DNA of 64,000 nt from the NCBI RefSeq assembly GCF_037975245.1, contig NC_092575.1:7227001-7291000 (forward strand). The letters run 5' to 3'. The translations under genes were made by a program, and so were the position numbers. Origin of the DNA: Apostichopus japonicus. Taxonomy: Eukaryota; Echinodermata; Holothuroidea; Aspidochirotida; Stichopodidae. Below are positions 23,145 through 36,400 of this stretch, in pieces; within the stretch, counting starts at the first letter, position 1, and each line of letters begins with the position of its first letter. The notes below the pieces were generated by a model, which ran no database searches, was not told where the DNA came from, and saw only the letters and a list, made by a program, of their open reading frames with translations.

Positions 23145-25947
23145 GGTAATTCTGTAGTGAAAGTTCGTGAATTCGCCGGCCTTCCTTTATCTCTTACTAT
23201 ATTGGCAGAGAATGTAAAATGAAAGGAACTGAGGTTGTGGCAATTATTACAGTTGAAGTCAATTGTAATGACAAAGTGCATTTGATCGTCATGTATTCGA
23301 ACTTATTAACTTCAGAGTGATGTGTGGTGGTCAGTCATGCCATGTAGAGTATTTGATACTCCCTTATAGGTTTAGTGTATTGTTTAACCATGGAGCTACA
23401 ACTACTCCGTAGTTTAACATGCAAAGTTTAAATATGACCATTGGATTTGTATTGGTAGATGTTATGTTTAACCGTCCTTTTTCGGGTAGTGTATAAATGG
23501 TGCTTTCAAGTGCCGTCATACATCTTTCGATGATAGTTGCAAATGATTGAGGAACCAAATGGCTGCTCTGTAGATGAATTTAATAAAGACACAAACCAAA
23601 CTATATATCACCTTAAGCTTATAGGATAGATATCTCCGCTGTAAAGACCAATTGTAATGATTTCGCATTTGCAAAACCCATCTTCATTACGTACATAAAA
23701 TAGACATTGTAATAAACATAGAAAAACAGAAAGCTGTTACTGCAAACTGCCGCCGGAGGCGCCATTGCAAGCCGGACGCTCGAAGCCATGGTGGCGCGGG
23801 GTCCTGGGGACTCGCCATGGTGCCCCTGGTGGCGGTCAAGGGGATGAATCCATTCATACTTTGCAGTTTTCATCATTTCCACACATTATAACAGTTTCAA
23901 ATCAACATGATATTTGGAGGTCAGTTAAATTGGAGGGGGCAATAGGAGGGGAGCACCGGGACAGTATTTGCGTGCACCCTCTCCCCCCCCCCCCTCTCCC
24001 TAGTGACGGCACTTATTATTTGGATGATCGGTCCAGCTGCATACTCGCTCACTTATGGAGTTATGGAAGCCTAACGCATGCTCTTACTACACTGTATGTA
24101 TGTGATTTAATAGTATGCCGTGTGATTACTTCCAACGGATAGAGATACATACGCCTACTTCTGTTTCTTATGCAAACAAAATATTTGACGTTTTTTTTTC
24201 AATATACAAAAGTAAACAAAGCATGGATACTCACAGGAAATGGCTTTAACCACCTGCAATGGCAAATTCTATTGGGCAGGTATATATGTTTATAATTTGT
24301 AACACATTCTTTTGTACTTTGTATGAGATTTACAATATAACTGTGGTTAATCCCAGCTGAGAATGGAAGCCGAGCTTCCTATTGGTTAACCACTGGTATT
24401 GACTTAACGTCAGACTTCTGTCTGTATTAATTAATACGAATTGGGCCTAGAAAAATGTAAGTAAACGTGTTGCATAGTTTCCATAAACTGCAACTAAAAT
24501 AGTTACAATAGCCTTTATAAATTTGACAATCGCCAATGTTTAACTGCAATTACTATACCGCCTATATGATGACGCCTTTGATGATGTGTGACAGATATTG
24601 GGGATTTGAAGACATGGCGTTATGGTCTCACTTTTTTCTTTGTTTTTTTTTTGGGGGGGGGGGTGTTGCGGGCGGAATGGGTTCTACCACAGCTGTTTCC
24701 GGTGTTTTAACTAAGAAATTTTATCTATATGCAACATCTCTCAGACTAATTCTGATTTCTGCGTCAATAATATTTAGGCGAATTCTAATATTTCAAATTT
24801 TAGGCTTACATTATTACACGACGAACAAAAATACCGAAATCTTGTTTCTGACTCCTTGAACAACCCATAATAAAGTTGAAAATACTATATACAAACTAAC
24901 TTTAAATTGGTCTGAAGTACGGCCAAATGGCGTTCGATTTTGCTGAAAATTACGAAAGAAGGAATTTCAACCAGGGATTTTAATTTTTCGTGTTCACGGT
25001 ATTCGCTTCGCAAATAGAGGTATGAGTATAATGTAACCTACAGTATAGGCCACCTTTACTAATGAATTTAAAAAAAAAATTCTTTGAGTAATTTTTATCT
25101 TTGTAACAAATATATACCGAGGATCAAAAAAATCACGCGTTTACGTGTACTTTCAGCTCTGTTGAAACCACGAATCAGATATACATTAGCGGGTCATCCC
25201 TGTAGACACAGTATTTTTGATTAAATTTGATAAAAAATGATAAGAGGAAGTTTTTTTTAAATTTTAAATACGATATCAAAGCATACATCTTAATGTAGAG
25301 GATGTTGGCCAAACCACTACCAGGATAGAAGAAATATGATTGGTTGATACAATTCATGTCTTGAAATCATGAAAGGTTAATTATCAATAAAATCAGTTCT
25401 ATACATCTAAATATAAGGTATAACGAATAGGCCTATACCATCTTTTTTTGCGAAGTGTACCATAAATCTAATTATTAGATGATCGTGTTTCTCATTTGAA
25501 AACTACCAATCTAACAAAATGCATTCTAGGCAATGAGATTTTGCTCTTTTATATTTCAAACCAAAATTTGATGGAGTTAATGGGCTACCGTACTGCAATT
25601 GCCTGTCAACATGCCAAACTTAATTTCAATTTCAACTTTTTAGGATAAACTCCAGCAGCAATCTCGTATACTTTTCTATTATCGGGTCTCTCAATGTCCG
25701 GTGGCGGAGGGGAGGGGGGGGGGCGGGCGAGCGTGGCCACCAACTTGATGACTGAAAACTGTTATTGCTATTGAACCACATTCGGGGGGGGTGAAGTGGG
25801 CAGGCGCGTAGCCAAGCCCCCTTCGCCCCCCCCCCCCCCTTGCTACTTACAAGGCCTGGGAAGTGCCATTCTCAGCGATCTGGGAGGTATTTTCGGCCAA
25901 AAGTTTCTTGTACGCTTCGCGCCAACTTATGGTGGCGCTACGCTTAG
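23145..25947. other. Intergenic stretch, no gene seen
   Basis: Contains a GC-rich patch near 23750-23850 whose overlapping frames are probably compositional, poly-C or poly-G tracts near 23983, 24653, 25714 and 25826, and otherwise AT-rich unique DNA. I found no conserved frame. Confidence 0.55.
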
Positions 25948-26269
25948 ATAGTTTGCAGAGCCGTATATAGAGAGAGTTTGGCCAACCATGTAACCGATTT
26001 GGATTGGTCGAGAGGGAAAACGCCCACACAGGGTGGTAAAATAGGTCCACTTGAAAACTTTATAGCAGACGACACGCATACTCACAGTGTATAGACTATC
26101 GTTTTGTACACGAAAAAAGTACGAAATTATGAAAGAAATGGTGCTGGGGATGCTGCAATCGGTCAGAACATGGATATTGTTGTTTGATTATCCGACTGAC
26201 CATAAAAGAAGAGGAATTTTTTGGAAGTAGAAAGAACAAGATGGAGATCTAATGAAAAAAAGTCTGTGT

Positions 26270-26960
26270 AGCCTAGGCCCATACTAGCCATAGGCCCTAG
26301 TGTAATACGAGTAATGTACAAGCAATGCGAGAATTTTACGTTCAGACTGGTTTCTGTAATTACATGCATGGCTATTCTCTCTCGTTTTACGATCCACAAA
26401 TTCGATTTCATTATGCCAGCTCTCCTAATCATAGGCATGGCAGTTTCAGTCGCACATATAGTTATCCTAATTCCTAGTTATTGTATGCCTAGGCTATGCC
26501 TAGCCTAAAAAAGTATCACTTTTAGTTCTATGTAAAAGGGTGGGCTAGCCTCTAGGCATCACGTAAAGCCCTAATCCTTAGTTAAGCCCAAAGCATAAGT
26601 TAAGCCTGGGCTTAGTTAGACCTGGACCATTCTTGCTATTACTACAACTGTTATAGCACATTACATAATATGGCACAGTATAAGGCCCAATTAAACTAGG
26701 TCTAAGGAAAACAAAGTAGCCTAGGCCTAAACTAGTTAGGCTAGGTCTATACTCATTGGCAACTTGTGGGTTGTGTACACATACAAGCCTAATTATATAG
26801 ACCCTTTTAGTATGTCATAAACAAGTGCCCAAATGGTTAAATGATCTTGGTTTGTGTTAATTGTCAGCATTGGCCTAGCCTTTTTAGGCTAACATGAATT
26901 CAACCTAATTTTTTCTTCTTCAAAAGTATAGCCTAGGCCTTGGTTTAATTTGGATGCAGT
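26270..26960. repeat. TAGGCCTA-rich simple sequence
   Basis: Motifs such as CCTAGGC, TAGGCCTA and CTAGTTAGGC recur many times without a fixed period. A smaller cluster lies at 31440-31505 in FKBP6 intron 2. It is low-complexity rather than a defined tandem array. Confidence 0.6.
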
Positions 26961-27516
26961 CAACTATCATTTATCAAAGTTGCATCAGTACCTCCTTATT
27001 CCCTTAACTGACACCCACATTGACGATTGAAGTTAAAAAAAACCTTTTTAAATTATCTTTAGACAGTAAATTTTAACTTCAGGACTTTTTTTACAAATCA
27101 AAGGTGACATGTGCTCTGAAGAAAAACTCCTAACATAAAAAGCCACAGTTAGCAGACTGTGATAATGACAAACCTGGTGAGTGACTTCTAGACTGAAATC
27201 CAGTTCCTGCAACCACAGCAATAAAGTCTTTGTTTTAATCAATGCACTTGTGTGTTTGAAACTTTCAAATGGACACTCAATGGCAGTTGGTTAAGATATA
27301 AGGTTTTACCTTCATCATGGAGAGTCGAAGGGAATCTGCCTCATCATCTGAATAATGGACTCAAGGATAGCAACAAATCATGATTGGATAATGATTTTGA
27401 GCAAGTAAATATCTGGCAATTTGAAAGTTTGTATTATTTTTTTACATATTATTTAAGCTGTTTAGCTCACACACAAGCAAATGATCAAGTGACAACAACC
27501 GATGCAGTATATTTAA

Positions 27517-27871
27517 AGGTATTGAAGACTTGCCCTAAACCGCATGCCGCGCTCTGAAAAAGTTTACTTTCCGTCGCTTGCAAGTGAAGTTTTTTTTGTG
27601 TCGCTACAAAATGCAGACAGTAATGAAACCCGATACCTTGTTATCTTTTATCTAGACCTGAGATGTCCACGCTGCTATGTGCACTGTGTTGTGGGTATTG
27701 ACTGTGATGTTTGTATTGACTGTACACTAATGTCTATTTACAGATGGTAGCAAGCTGTATGTGTATTTTCTGGGATCAATGGTGGTGTCTAATACTTCTG
27801 TTACACCGCATTCGAATCTAGGTCAGATAACCGGCATGAGACGTTTCTTTGTGCAGGAGTCTCCACACCCT
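27517..27871. mobile_element. TTAA-flanked MITE, copy 1
   Basis: The unit begins AGGTATTGAAGACTTGCCC and ends GAGTCTCCACACCCT, imperfect inverted ends, and is flanked on both sides by TTAA. A second copy with about 80% similar sequence by eye and the same TTAA flanks lies at 56730-57039, so both ends are defined by comparison. TTAA targets are characteristic of piggyBac-type elements. It is non-coding, and longer than copy 2 because of a segment near 27675-27725. Confidence 0.8.
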
Positions 27872-29369
27872 TTAAGGAGAAGTATTTATATCCCATTAAT
27901 AGAGAAAGAATTATGTTTCAATTGGTAGCATGCAACTTAAAATTTTGCAAACATTAGATACAATCAAACAATAACAAGGTTCATTTACAAGGTAATCTAC
28001 TGCCCTTTATTTCACATTAGTCTGTCACATCAGAAGGTCACAGCTTTCAATAATTATACAAACAAATTCCCTTGATGGGTGCTTTGTTAGATTCCTGCAA
28101 TTTTCAAGTTTATCAATGTAATAAGTTCTGAATGTGGCAATGTGGAGAAGCTTTGGGATAATCTGTGGATAAGACTGCCAGACTATCAACAAGATTCCAC
28201 ATCCATGCAACTCCAACTGCTTCCTTCACCTCCTTGCAGATGTACCACATGTCCAAAAAAAAGTCAGCATTGGTTAATGTAATTAAAATCTGGCTTCCTC
28301 CTGAGCTGGCAAATACACATGAATTGTCAAGTACAGAGGTCAGTGTAAAACCACTGAAAGATCTTCTCAGCTTTCAAGAAAACAAAGACTTGAAGCCAAA
28401 TTGATAGAGGCCACACTGGTACCATTCCACTCTCATAAGATGAAGGTATCACACACACTTCATTTGCTTCTGCGATGCAGTGCCTGGTAGACTGTGAGGG
28501 TCACCCAATGGATGTTTTAACAACTGCCTGGTTTATAGAGCTCTGCAACAGATAATTCATCCTGATGTCTAGTCGTCATCCTGTCATGGCCTTGAGCAAG
28601 TTGAACCCACTTCAACACAAAGCAGCTATTGAATTCTTGTCTAGGTACTGTCAAATCCACATCACCATCATTGCTGGTTCCAGCTACGCCAACCATAATA
28701 AAAGAGTACAATGAGGGTTTTTTAATTCACCCAACAGAGCTTGCATTCCAGTACCTTTGGGCAGCTGAAAAGATATTCAGAAATTGTTATATGAGTGTGT
28801 TTGTATGCATGCATATGTGTGATTTTCTTGCTTTACAGAACAGCTCCATTTTGATAAGCTATGTAACGTGGAAACCTGCCAATCATATACATGTTTGAAA
28901 TAGGACAGGCTGAAACGATTCTTAAATGGAAAGCTTAACGACTTCTTGCATTTTTATACATCACTGTTCAGGTAAGGCCAGTAAGGGCAGTATGAAGAAT
29001 AAGTAACAATTAATAATTATCATTATGGCCATTTGCTGTCTGCATAATAACAAACTGAATGATGTCATCAGCCCTGTGCTCAGTTGACAACACTGACAAG
29101 CAGGCACACTATGTCAGTGTGATCCATGAAACCTTATTAAGGACATGACCGTATAGTATATATGTTAATGGAAAATAAATAAGCTACAACATACACCAGT
29201 ATTCAGTTGTTGCAGGTTTTTTTCTTCTCGACAGACCCATTCAATCTGTTACACCTACTATAGCCTAGTACTACATTCCTGAGAAATTAACACCACAATA
29301 TCAGTCTTAGGTTTGCCCACAGACTCCCAACTATTGCTAACTCCTACACTCAAGTATATAGTTTAGTTT

Positions 29370-29710
29370 AGTAGAAAAAAAGACCAGGAGAGACACTCAA
29401 GTCCCCATTAAGGACCCTAAGGCTATATGAGAGGAATAAAACCGAGGACATCAAATGTCATACCCAATTACAATGCTTAATGTACTCATCCAAAGTATTC
29501 TTAAACCCATTCACACTACTTGCAATTCAACCTTCTCAGGCAAACCATTCCATCCATTCACAACCCTTGTATAAGTTGTATTAGACTTTAGAGAAAAAGT
29601 TATGCCGAATATTAATCCTACTATGTAACTTCTGGAGTTTAATACAATCTCTGGTACAACTACTTTTGGCAAACCTGAAAAGATCAGTGAAGCATAAATT
29701 GTCATTTTAT
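29370..29710 (-). pseudogene. 3' end of a non-LTR retrotransposon (LINE)
   Basis: On the minus strand the frame from 29705 reads into the motif TRVVNGWNGLPEKV, then after a frame change VNGFKNTLDEYI and a stop. Both resemble the C-terminal signature of LINE reverse-transcriptase ORFs, typically a V-x-x-W-N-x-L-P motif followed by a F-K-x-x-L-D motif. Only the last 110 or so codons remain, with at least one frameshift. It lies inside the 4.2-kb hAT-like unit. Confidence 0.72.
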
Positions 29711-30175
29711 GTGTAGGCCTACTTTATTTAATTGAAGGATCTATTAATGTAGGCCTGATGCTATAGTTGTGCGTCTATAATCTAGCCTAGCCAGAACTGT
29801 GATGTGTGCTTTTCGTTTGTATGCTAGTAGTATGAGGCGTAAAATAAAACAAGTGTAATCACAGGTTTTCAGCTAGTTTTCTATGCATTTCAGGTGTGAA
29901 GATAAACGTAAATGTGATTAACTAACGCATACTCTAATTCATTACCTGATATCCATTTTGTTCCTCGTATGCCTGTCAAAATCTGACATTCTGAGTCGCT
30001 TCGTTTGTTCGCAACGAGCACAGTGTGCAAAGCTGCTATATATTTTGTGTGGTGTTTTTCGTGTTTCGCGAAACTGGTAACGACAACTGGACCTATTTTG
30101 ATGCCCATGGTTTGCGTGTGACGTCACAAATCGCCAGTTGGCCAAACTCTCTCTATATACGGCTCTGATAGTTTG

Positions 30176-30198
30176 CAGAGCCATAATATACGGCTTTA
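30176..30198. mobile_element. Second palindromic micro-element, abutting the 4.2-kb unit
   Basis: CAGAGCCATAATATACGGCT plus three bases is a near-palindrome of the same CAGAGCCGTAT tip, with one extra base at the centre. It begins directly after the right-hand TSD ATAGTTTG of the large element. A right-hand TSD of its own is weak: ACAGCTTC against ATAGTTTG, 5 of 8 matching. Confidence 0.45.
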
Positions 30199-30378
30199 CA
30201 GCTTCGCCATTACCTTGGCAAATACCTGGTTACGAGCCTGGTATAGTGGGTAGGAAAAAGCTGTACTTGTCTTCTTCCTGTTGGGGCCCCTGTGAAGTTA
30301 TATATAGTGTACAATAAGGTTAACTAAGTTTCTACAAATTTCTCTGTTTGTGAATGTTTATTTATAATATTAATCCAG

Positions 30379-30467
30379 GATACCGATGGAGGAGGTGTTC
30401 TGTTCGACCTCCCAGACTCGGAACCCTTCATTGAAAACTCAGCACGAAAGGCTATTAAAAAGTTAGA
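30379..30467 (+). CDS. FKBP6: FKBP6 exon A (first recognised)
   Basis: Acceptor ...TTAATCCAG, donor GA|GTAGGT; 89 bp, ends in phase 2. Encodes DTDGGGVLFDLPDSEPFIEN and a short basic helix (ARKAIKKL). There is no in-frame ATG between this exon and the preceding stops, so translation must start in an upstream exon I could not identify. Confidence 0.78.
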
Positions 30468-33400
30468 GTAGGTACTTGAGCATACAACTGTACTGTAGAA
30501 AGTTAAGACTGTTCATTCGCCAGGAGGAGATGGGGCTGGTATAGAACAAAAACATGCTTCTTTTTATTTATTTATTATTATTGTTTATGTGAGAGCCACG
30601 CTGGGTTTTACACGATAGCTAGGTAGATCACATGAGTGCGTAGGGTACGGGGGAGGGGTATTAACCGTCATCGGAGATCGGGTACGAAGTGTTGAGAAAG
30701 TTGGGTATTTTTGAACCCAAGTGGGAAGAGTAGAGCCGAAGCAGCTCTTTAAAAAATCTGCTTTATTGGCTCCAATTATAGCACGCTAAAGCTGGGAAAG
30801 TTTTGTTATAACGTAATCGACCTGCCACGGTCGTAAATCGACCTCAGGCTCTCCAACTAGCCTGCATCTTTAGGCTCTTGATGTAAACACCGGGTGGAAA
30901 TATGTTCATGTCTACAGTGTAGTTAATCATACCAGGGAGCTGCTACTCTAAGTTAGAGTAGCAGCTCCCTGATCATACAACGTTCACATCAAGACCCACA
31001 TACAAGAAGAATATGTTGCAGGTGTTACAGACTAATTAGTAACAAGAGGTCATTTTTTTACGAAATCTCGAGAAACTTTTCCATGATAGCGTACTGAAGT
31101 TGGGATCTATACAGCAGACCTTAATGAAGATGCCGCTGTGAGTAGGTTTGGCTGTACAAAGTATTATAGTGTAGTCTATTTTACAACTGGACAAAGCCTT
31201 CGGTGTAATGCAAAACGTTTTACGTCGATACTACCTCCCTCGCGATTCACACGAAAGTTGATTTGCGATAGGTATTTAACTGTTTGAACTTTGATTTATT
31301 AAATCATTGCAGTATGGAAAACATCGAGACAGAAGAAAACACTAGAATTGATTCAGTATGTTAGCATTTCTCATATTATGGAATGCATGTTTTCTTCCGT
31401 TGATGTTCCCCCATCGGTTCACTAAGTTAATTTTAACTTAGTTCTAGCCTAACCAAAGCCTAGCCTAGTTAAGTTAGGCTAGGCCTAACTTAGTTATACT
31501 AGCCTGGTTACTATAGTACCGGTAGGCTGTAAGTTGGTTGTTTGTCATTTCATTTCGAAATTCCAGGTTTCAAATGTTTCATCAACAGTGTTAAAATGTT
31601 CTCATTCCTTCAATATCTCTTTGGGAATATTGAAGGCCATTTACTGTGGCATCATCAAGGGAGAGGGATGGGCATACAATTGACCACCCCCTCCCCAATG
31701 TTTGCCCCCCCCCCCCCATGAAACTTGCCATGTCTGTAACATAATCATACTCGTAAGAAACTCTTTAATACTTTCTCTGTGGTTCTACACAGACTCTGTA
31801 AAACTCGATTTTCAATATACACGATTAAGATAAACGTCAATCCTCTCTGAGTCTCTCTTCCATCGTATTTATATAGTCTTACCAGACATCTAACTTTTAC
31901 ATGGTGGCAGCGGTTCAAAGGTTACACCACCAGGAACACGCCGAACGTAAACACTGTCCTGGCTTCATCGACATACGCCAGAAATCAACGATTTTAGAGA
32001 CGGTATCTCCGTAAGTACCACCGGAACGACAGGCCTAGCGCTATCACTCAGTACACATAGGCCACAACGACACTACTGTGTATACAATACAACGGACTAC
32101 GGCGATTCTCTAACGGGTGTCCTAACGATTGCCTCTCATACAAAGTTTGTTTTCGCGCTCATCATTAGTGTGGCGCTATTCCAGAACTCTTTAAGCATCC
32201 CATCACAGAGAATTGCCAACACAGATCAACCATGGCAGATAGTGTACCGAAAATGGATTGGAATTCATCGAACCAGGGAGAATCATTCAAGCTGTTCAAA
32301 CAACGACTAGAGCTCTATTTCCAAATAAAAAAGATAACCGGAGCCGACCAAGTTCCCATTCTGCTTCTTGCTGTTGGGGAGGAAGGCTTACAGCGATACA
32401 ACAGCTGGACTTTAACAGATGAAGAATCAAAATGTGCCAGTACCCTTTTTGGAAAATTTATGGCACAGCTAGAACCAGCAGAAAACTTCAGAATTGCACG
32501 ACTGAAACTACGAAACTACTATCAACAACCCGGGGAAAAGCTTGATGATTTTGTCAACCGTTGCAAGCTACTTTCAAAAAAATGTGATTTCACGAAAGAA
32601 GAAGTGGACGAACGTCTAGTGGAGCAAATCATTGCTAGTACTCCAATTTCTGAATTTCAGAAAGAACTCCTGAGTCAGCCAAAAGAATTTACGATCCAAA
32701 AAGCCTTAGAGCTAGGTCGTAGATATGAAGCAGCTGCAGCACACATCACTGACATACAAGCTATGCAATCGAAGCCAACTTCTCAAATTGCCACGATCAA
32801 CAAGAAAGGCACTAGATGCCGGAACTGTGGTGGTGATCACGTCAAAGGTAACTGTCCCGCACGAAACGATCAGTGCAGAGCATGCGGAAAGATGGGCCAT
32901 TGGGCCAAGTTATGCCTCACAACAAAGTTTAAAAAAGGTGGGCAATCGAAATCAAAGTCAAGACAGTCTCATTCCAGAGGGGCACACAGAAGTCGTAACA
33001 ACTTTGACTCCCACAGTAATAACCAGCCACGTACAAACAAACATATCGAGTCCATCCAACAGTTACCGGACAGAGAGGATCAGATCGCAAAGGAGCTGGA
33101 ATCATTTTCCTTCAGCTCTATCAAGGTGTCATCAATGCACTCTTCTGAAACGAGAAATCAAGTACATGCCAACATCGACATTAAGCTCAACAACAAGCCA
33201 GGTGTTCATTCCCTAAACATAAAGGTGGACACAGGCGCAGAAGGAAATACCTTACCCATGAGAATCTACAGAAACATGTATCCTGAACATATTGATCATA
33301 CAGGAAAACCAACACCGGGTTTTCTAAAGGAGACAAACTGTGTATTAACTGCATACAATGACGAAGTAATCAAATGCTTTGGGACTACAACACTCGAATC

Positions 33401-36400
33401 TCGTTTCCAAGAGGAATGGCTCCAAACAACATTCTTTGTGGTCGACGTAACGGGTCCAGCAATACTAGGATTGAACTCTTGCAGGGATCTACACCTCATC
33501 ACCTTGCACTGCGCCATAACAAAGGAACCATTAAACATCAACAGTATTCAAGACCTGAAGCAAGCCTATCCAAATCAGTTTGACAAAATAGGCGAATTCC
33601 AAAATGAGCACAAACTTGTCCTGGATCCAAATGTGCCAAGCCACATAGACCCACCAAGAAAAACACCAATCGCTCTCCGAGGAAAGATCAAACAAGAGCT
33701 GGACTCAATGGAAAGCCAGAGCATCATCAGACGCATCGAGGAACCAACCGAGTGGGTCAGTTCCCTCACGTACGTCACAAAGCGAGACGGAAGCCTAAGG
33801 GTGTGCTTAGACCCAAAGCATCTCAACCAAGCGCTCATAAGACCTATCCACAAGACACCAACGCTTGAAGAATTAAACCACAAGTTCTCAGGGGCAAAGG
33901 TGTTTTCGAAACTCGATGCAAAAGCAGGATATTGGGCGGTCAAACTCGATACCGAAAGCCAAAGACTAACAACATTTCAAACGCCTTTCGGGAGATATTG
34001 CTTCCAACGCCTACCCTTCGGTCTAACAGTAAGTCAAGACATCTTCCAATTAGAAATGGATAGAATTCTTGAGAGGTGCAACGGAGCATGTGGCATAGCT
34101 GATGACATAGTAATATTTGGGAAAACGGACAAGGAACATGATGAAAACTTAATCAACTTCATGGAACAAGCCAAGAAACATGGCTTAGCCCTCAACTCAA
34201 ACAAGTGTGTCGTCAAAACAAACAGCATTTCCTTTTTTGGAAACGTTTACACCAGCCAGGGCATACACCCAGATCCAGCAAAAGTCGCAGACATTCAGTC
34301 CATGACACCTCCAAGTAACAAAACAGAACTCCAACAGTTTCTTGGAATGATGACATACTTGTCCAGTTTTGTAAAGGACTTCAGCAGCAAAACATCCACA
34401 CTCAGAGATCTACTCAAAGCAAACACAGAGTTTTTGTGGGAAGCTCACCACCAATCCACTTTCAATCAACTGAAGCAGGAAATTTCAGCCTCATCCTTGC
34501 TTCTGTACTACGCCTCAGAAGAACCTGTGTATCTACAGTGTGATGCCAGCCTCAAGGGACTCGGGGTGGCGCTTCTTCAAAAGAATGAGGATGGATTTTT
34601 GCAGCCAGTGGCATATGCAAGCAAAAGCCTCACTCAAACAGAGCAAAGGTATGCCTGCATTGAAAGGGAACTGCTTTCAATTGTTTTTGGTTGTCATCGT
34701 TTTCACACCTACCTGTATGGCCGAGAGTTTCACGTGATCACAGATCATAAACCCCTTATCATGATCACCCAAAAGCCACTCATATCAGCGCCGCCACGTC
34801 TGCGACGCATGTTGGTAAGACTTCAAGGTTACAATTTCACCATCGAACATCGCCCTGGGGCCGACAACCAACTGGCAGATGCTCTGTCAAGGTTTCCCAA
34901 CCCAAGAGAGTCAACAACCATTGACCTTGACATTCGAGTCGACCTAGTGAGGTTCTCAACAGAGAGGATGGTACAGTTGCAGAGGGAAACACGACAAGAC
35001 CCACTGCTCCAACAACTATCAGAGATCATCGTCACCGGCTGGCCAGACCATATCAAGGAACTGCCGACAGACATACGACCATATTGGGGCTTCAGGGATG
35101 AACTCTCTGTCGACAACGGATGTATCCTCAAAGGCCAACGTGTGGTCATTCCGAAAACCATGAGGCAGAACATACTACAACAGCTTCATGTACCCCACCT
35201 TGGTCGAGAAAAAACCAAACTGCTGGCAAGAGAAACAGTATACTGGCCAAATATCAACAAGCACATCGACGATCTGGTGCATTCATGTACCATATGTCAA
35301 GAACATCAACCATCTCAACAAGCAGAACCGCTATTACAACATGACCTGCCAACAAAACCATGGAACACCATTGGTGTTGATCTATTTGAGTTCAGCGACA
35401 ATCAGTGGTTGATAATAGCCGATTATTACACAAAGTATCCCATCATAAGGAAAATTCCTGGAAACTGTAGTAGTCACGCTGTTATCATTGCCATGAAACA
35501 GGTGTTCAGTGAACATGGGATACCAGAAAAGGTTGTCAGCGACAACGGACCTCAGTTTGCCAGCGAACTCTTCAAGCAATTTGCAAGTGCGTGGAGTTTC
35601 GACCATGTCACTTCATCTCCAAGGCGACCACAAGGCAACGGATTCATTGAGCGACAGGTCCGTACCGCCAAGTCAATCTTGACAAAGGCCAAACAATCCA
35701 ACACAGACATCCACATGGCCTTACTAATGTGGAGAACAACTCCTGTCAGTCAGACTCTACCCAGCCCGTCCAAAATGCTAATAGGAAGGACACTTAAGTC
35801 AATACTTCCAGGAAAGTCCACAAACCCCAGCCTTAACTCAGAGCACATTAAGGAAGAACTGGAGAAAAGGCAAGACACACAAAAGAGGCATTTTGACAAA
35901 CATGCTCTCCCCCAGACACTTCCACCACTTTACCCAGGTCAACACGTCCATGTGCAAAACCAAGACACAGGACACTGGTTCCCTGCCACAGTAAGGAACA
36001 AAACTGCAGAACCAAGGTCCTACATCATTGAAACTCCCAACGGAAAAGTAGTGCGAAGAAACCGTCAGCACATCAGAGACGCTGCAGTCTTACCCACATT
36101 TCCGTCAACCTCCAATACAACAGACTCATCCCATCAATCAGACAACGCAGACCCAGCCAAGCATGTGACGTTCTACACACCCGCTGCTGAGGCATCAGGT
36201 GACAGAAGCAGATTTGGAAGACTTCTTCGACCACCTCAGAGGTTCTCGCCAGATTGATCACCCTTGTAGACATTAGAAAAACATAGCCTGATGTATATAG
36301 TTTTGTTTTATTTGCTAACCATCTTCCATATATATTTCACTCATGCAGCATCATCTTTTCTCGTTAGTAAATTCTTCAACATAACAACAAAAATCTTTTG

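Larger units (their letters stand above)
25956..30167. mobile_element. 4.2-kb hAT-like unit with 31-bp TIRs
   Basis: Bases 25956-25986 (starting CAGAGCCGTATATAGAGAGA and ending GGCCAAC) are perfectly repeated in inverse orientation at 30137-30167. An exact 8-bp direct repeat, ATAGTTTG, sits immediately outside at 25948-25955 and 30168-30175. TIR form, length and TSD fit a hAT-type element large enough for an autonomous copy. However, I found no transposase frame inside. The interior is a TAGGCCTA-rich stretch (about 26270-26950), a TTAA-flanked MITE (27517-27871) and a LINE fragment (29370-29710). I infer a decayed or passenger-filled element ending about 200 bp upstream of the first recognised FKBP6 exon. 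Confidence 0.75.

Noticed and set aside
29890-30184. Overlapping minus-strand frames just upstream of FKBP6, one ending at a CAG|GTAATG donor-like site
   Set aside because: They could be a 5' exon of a minus-strand gene or transposase, but no domain is recognisable and one frame starts in the TIR. Not supported enough to list.
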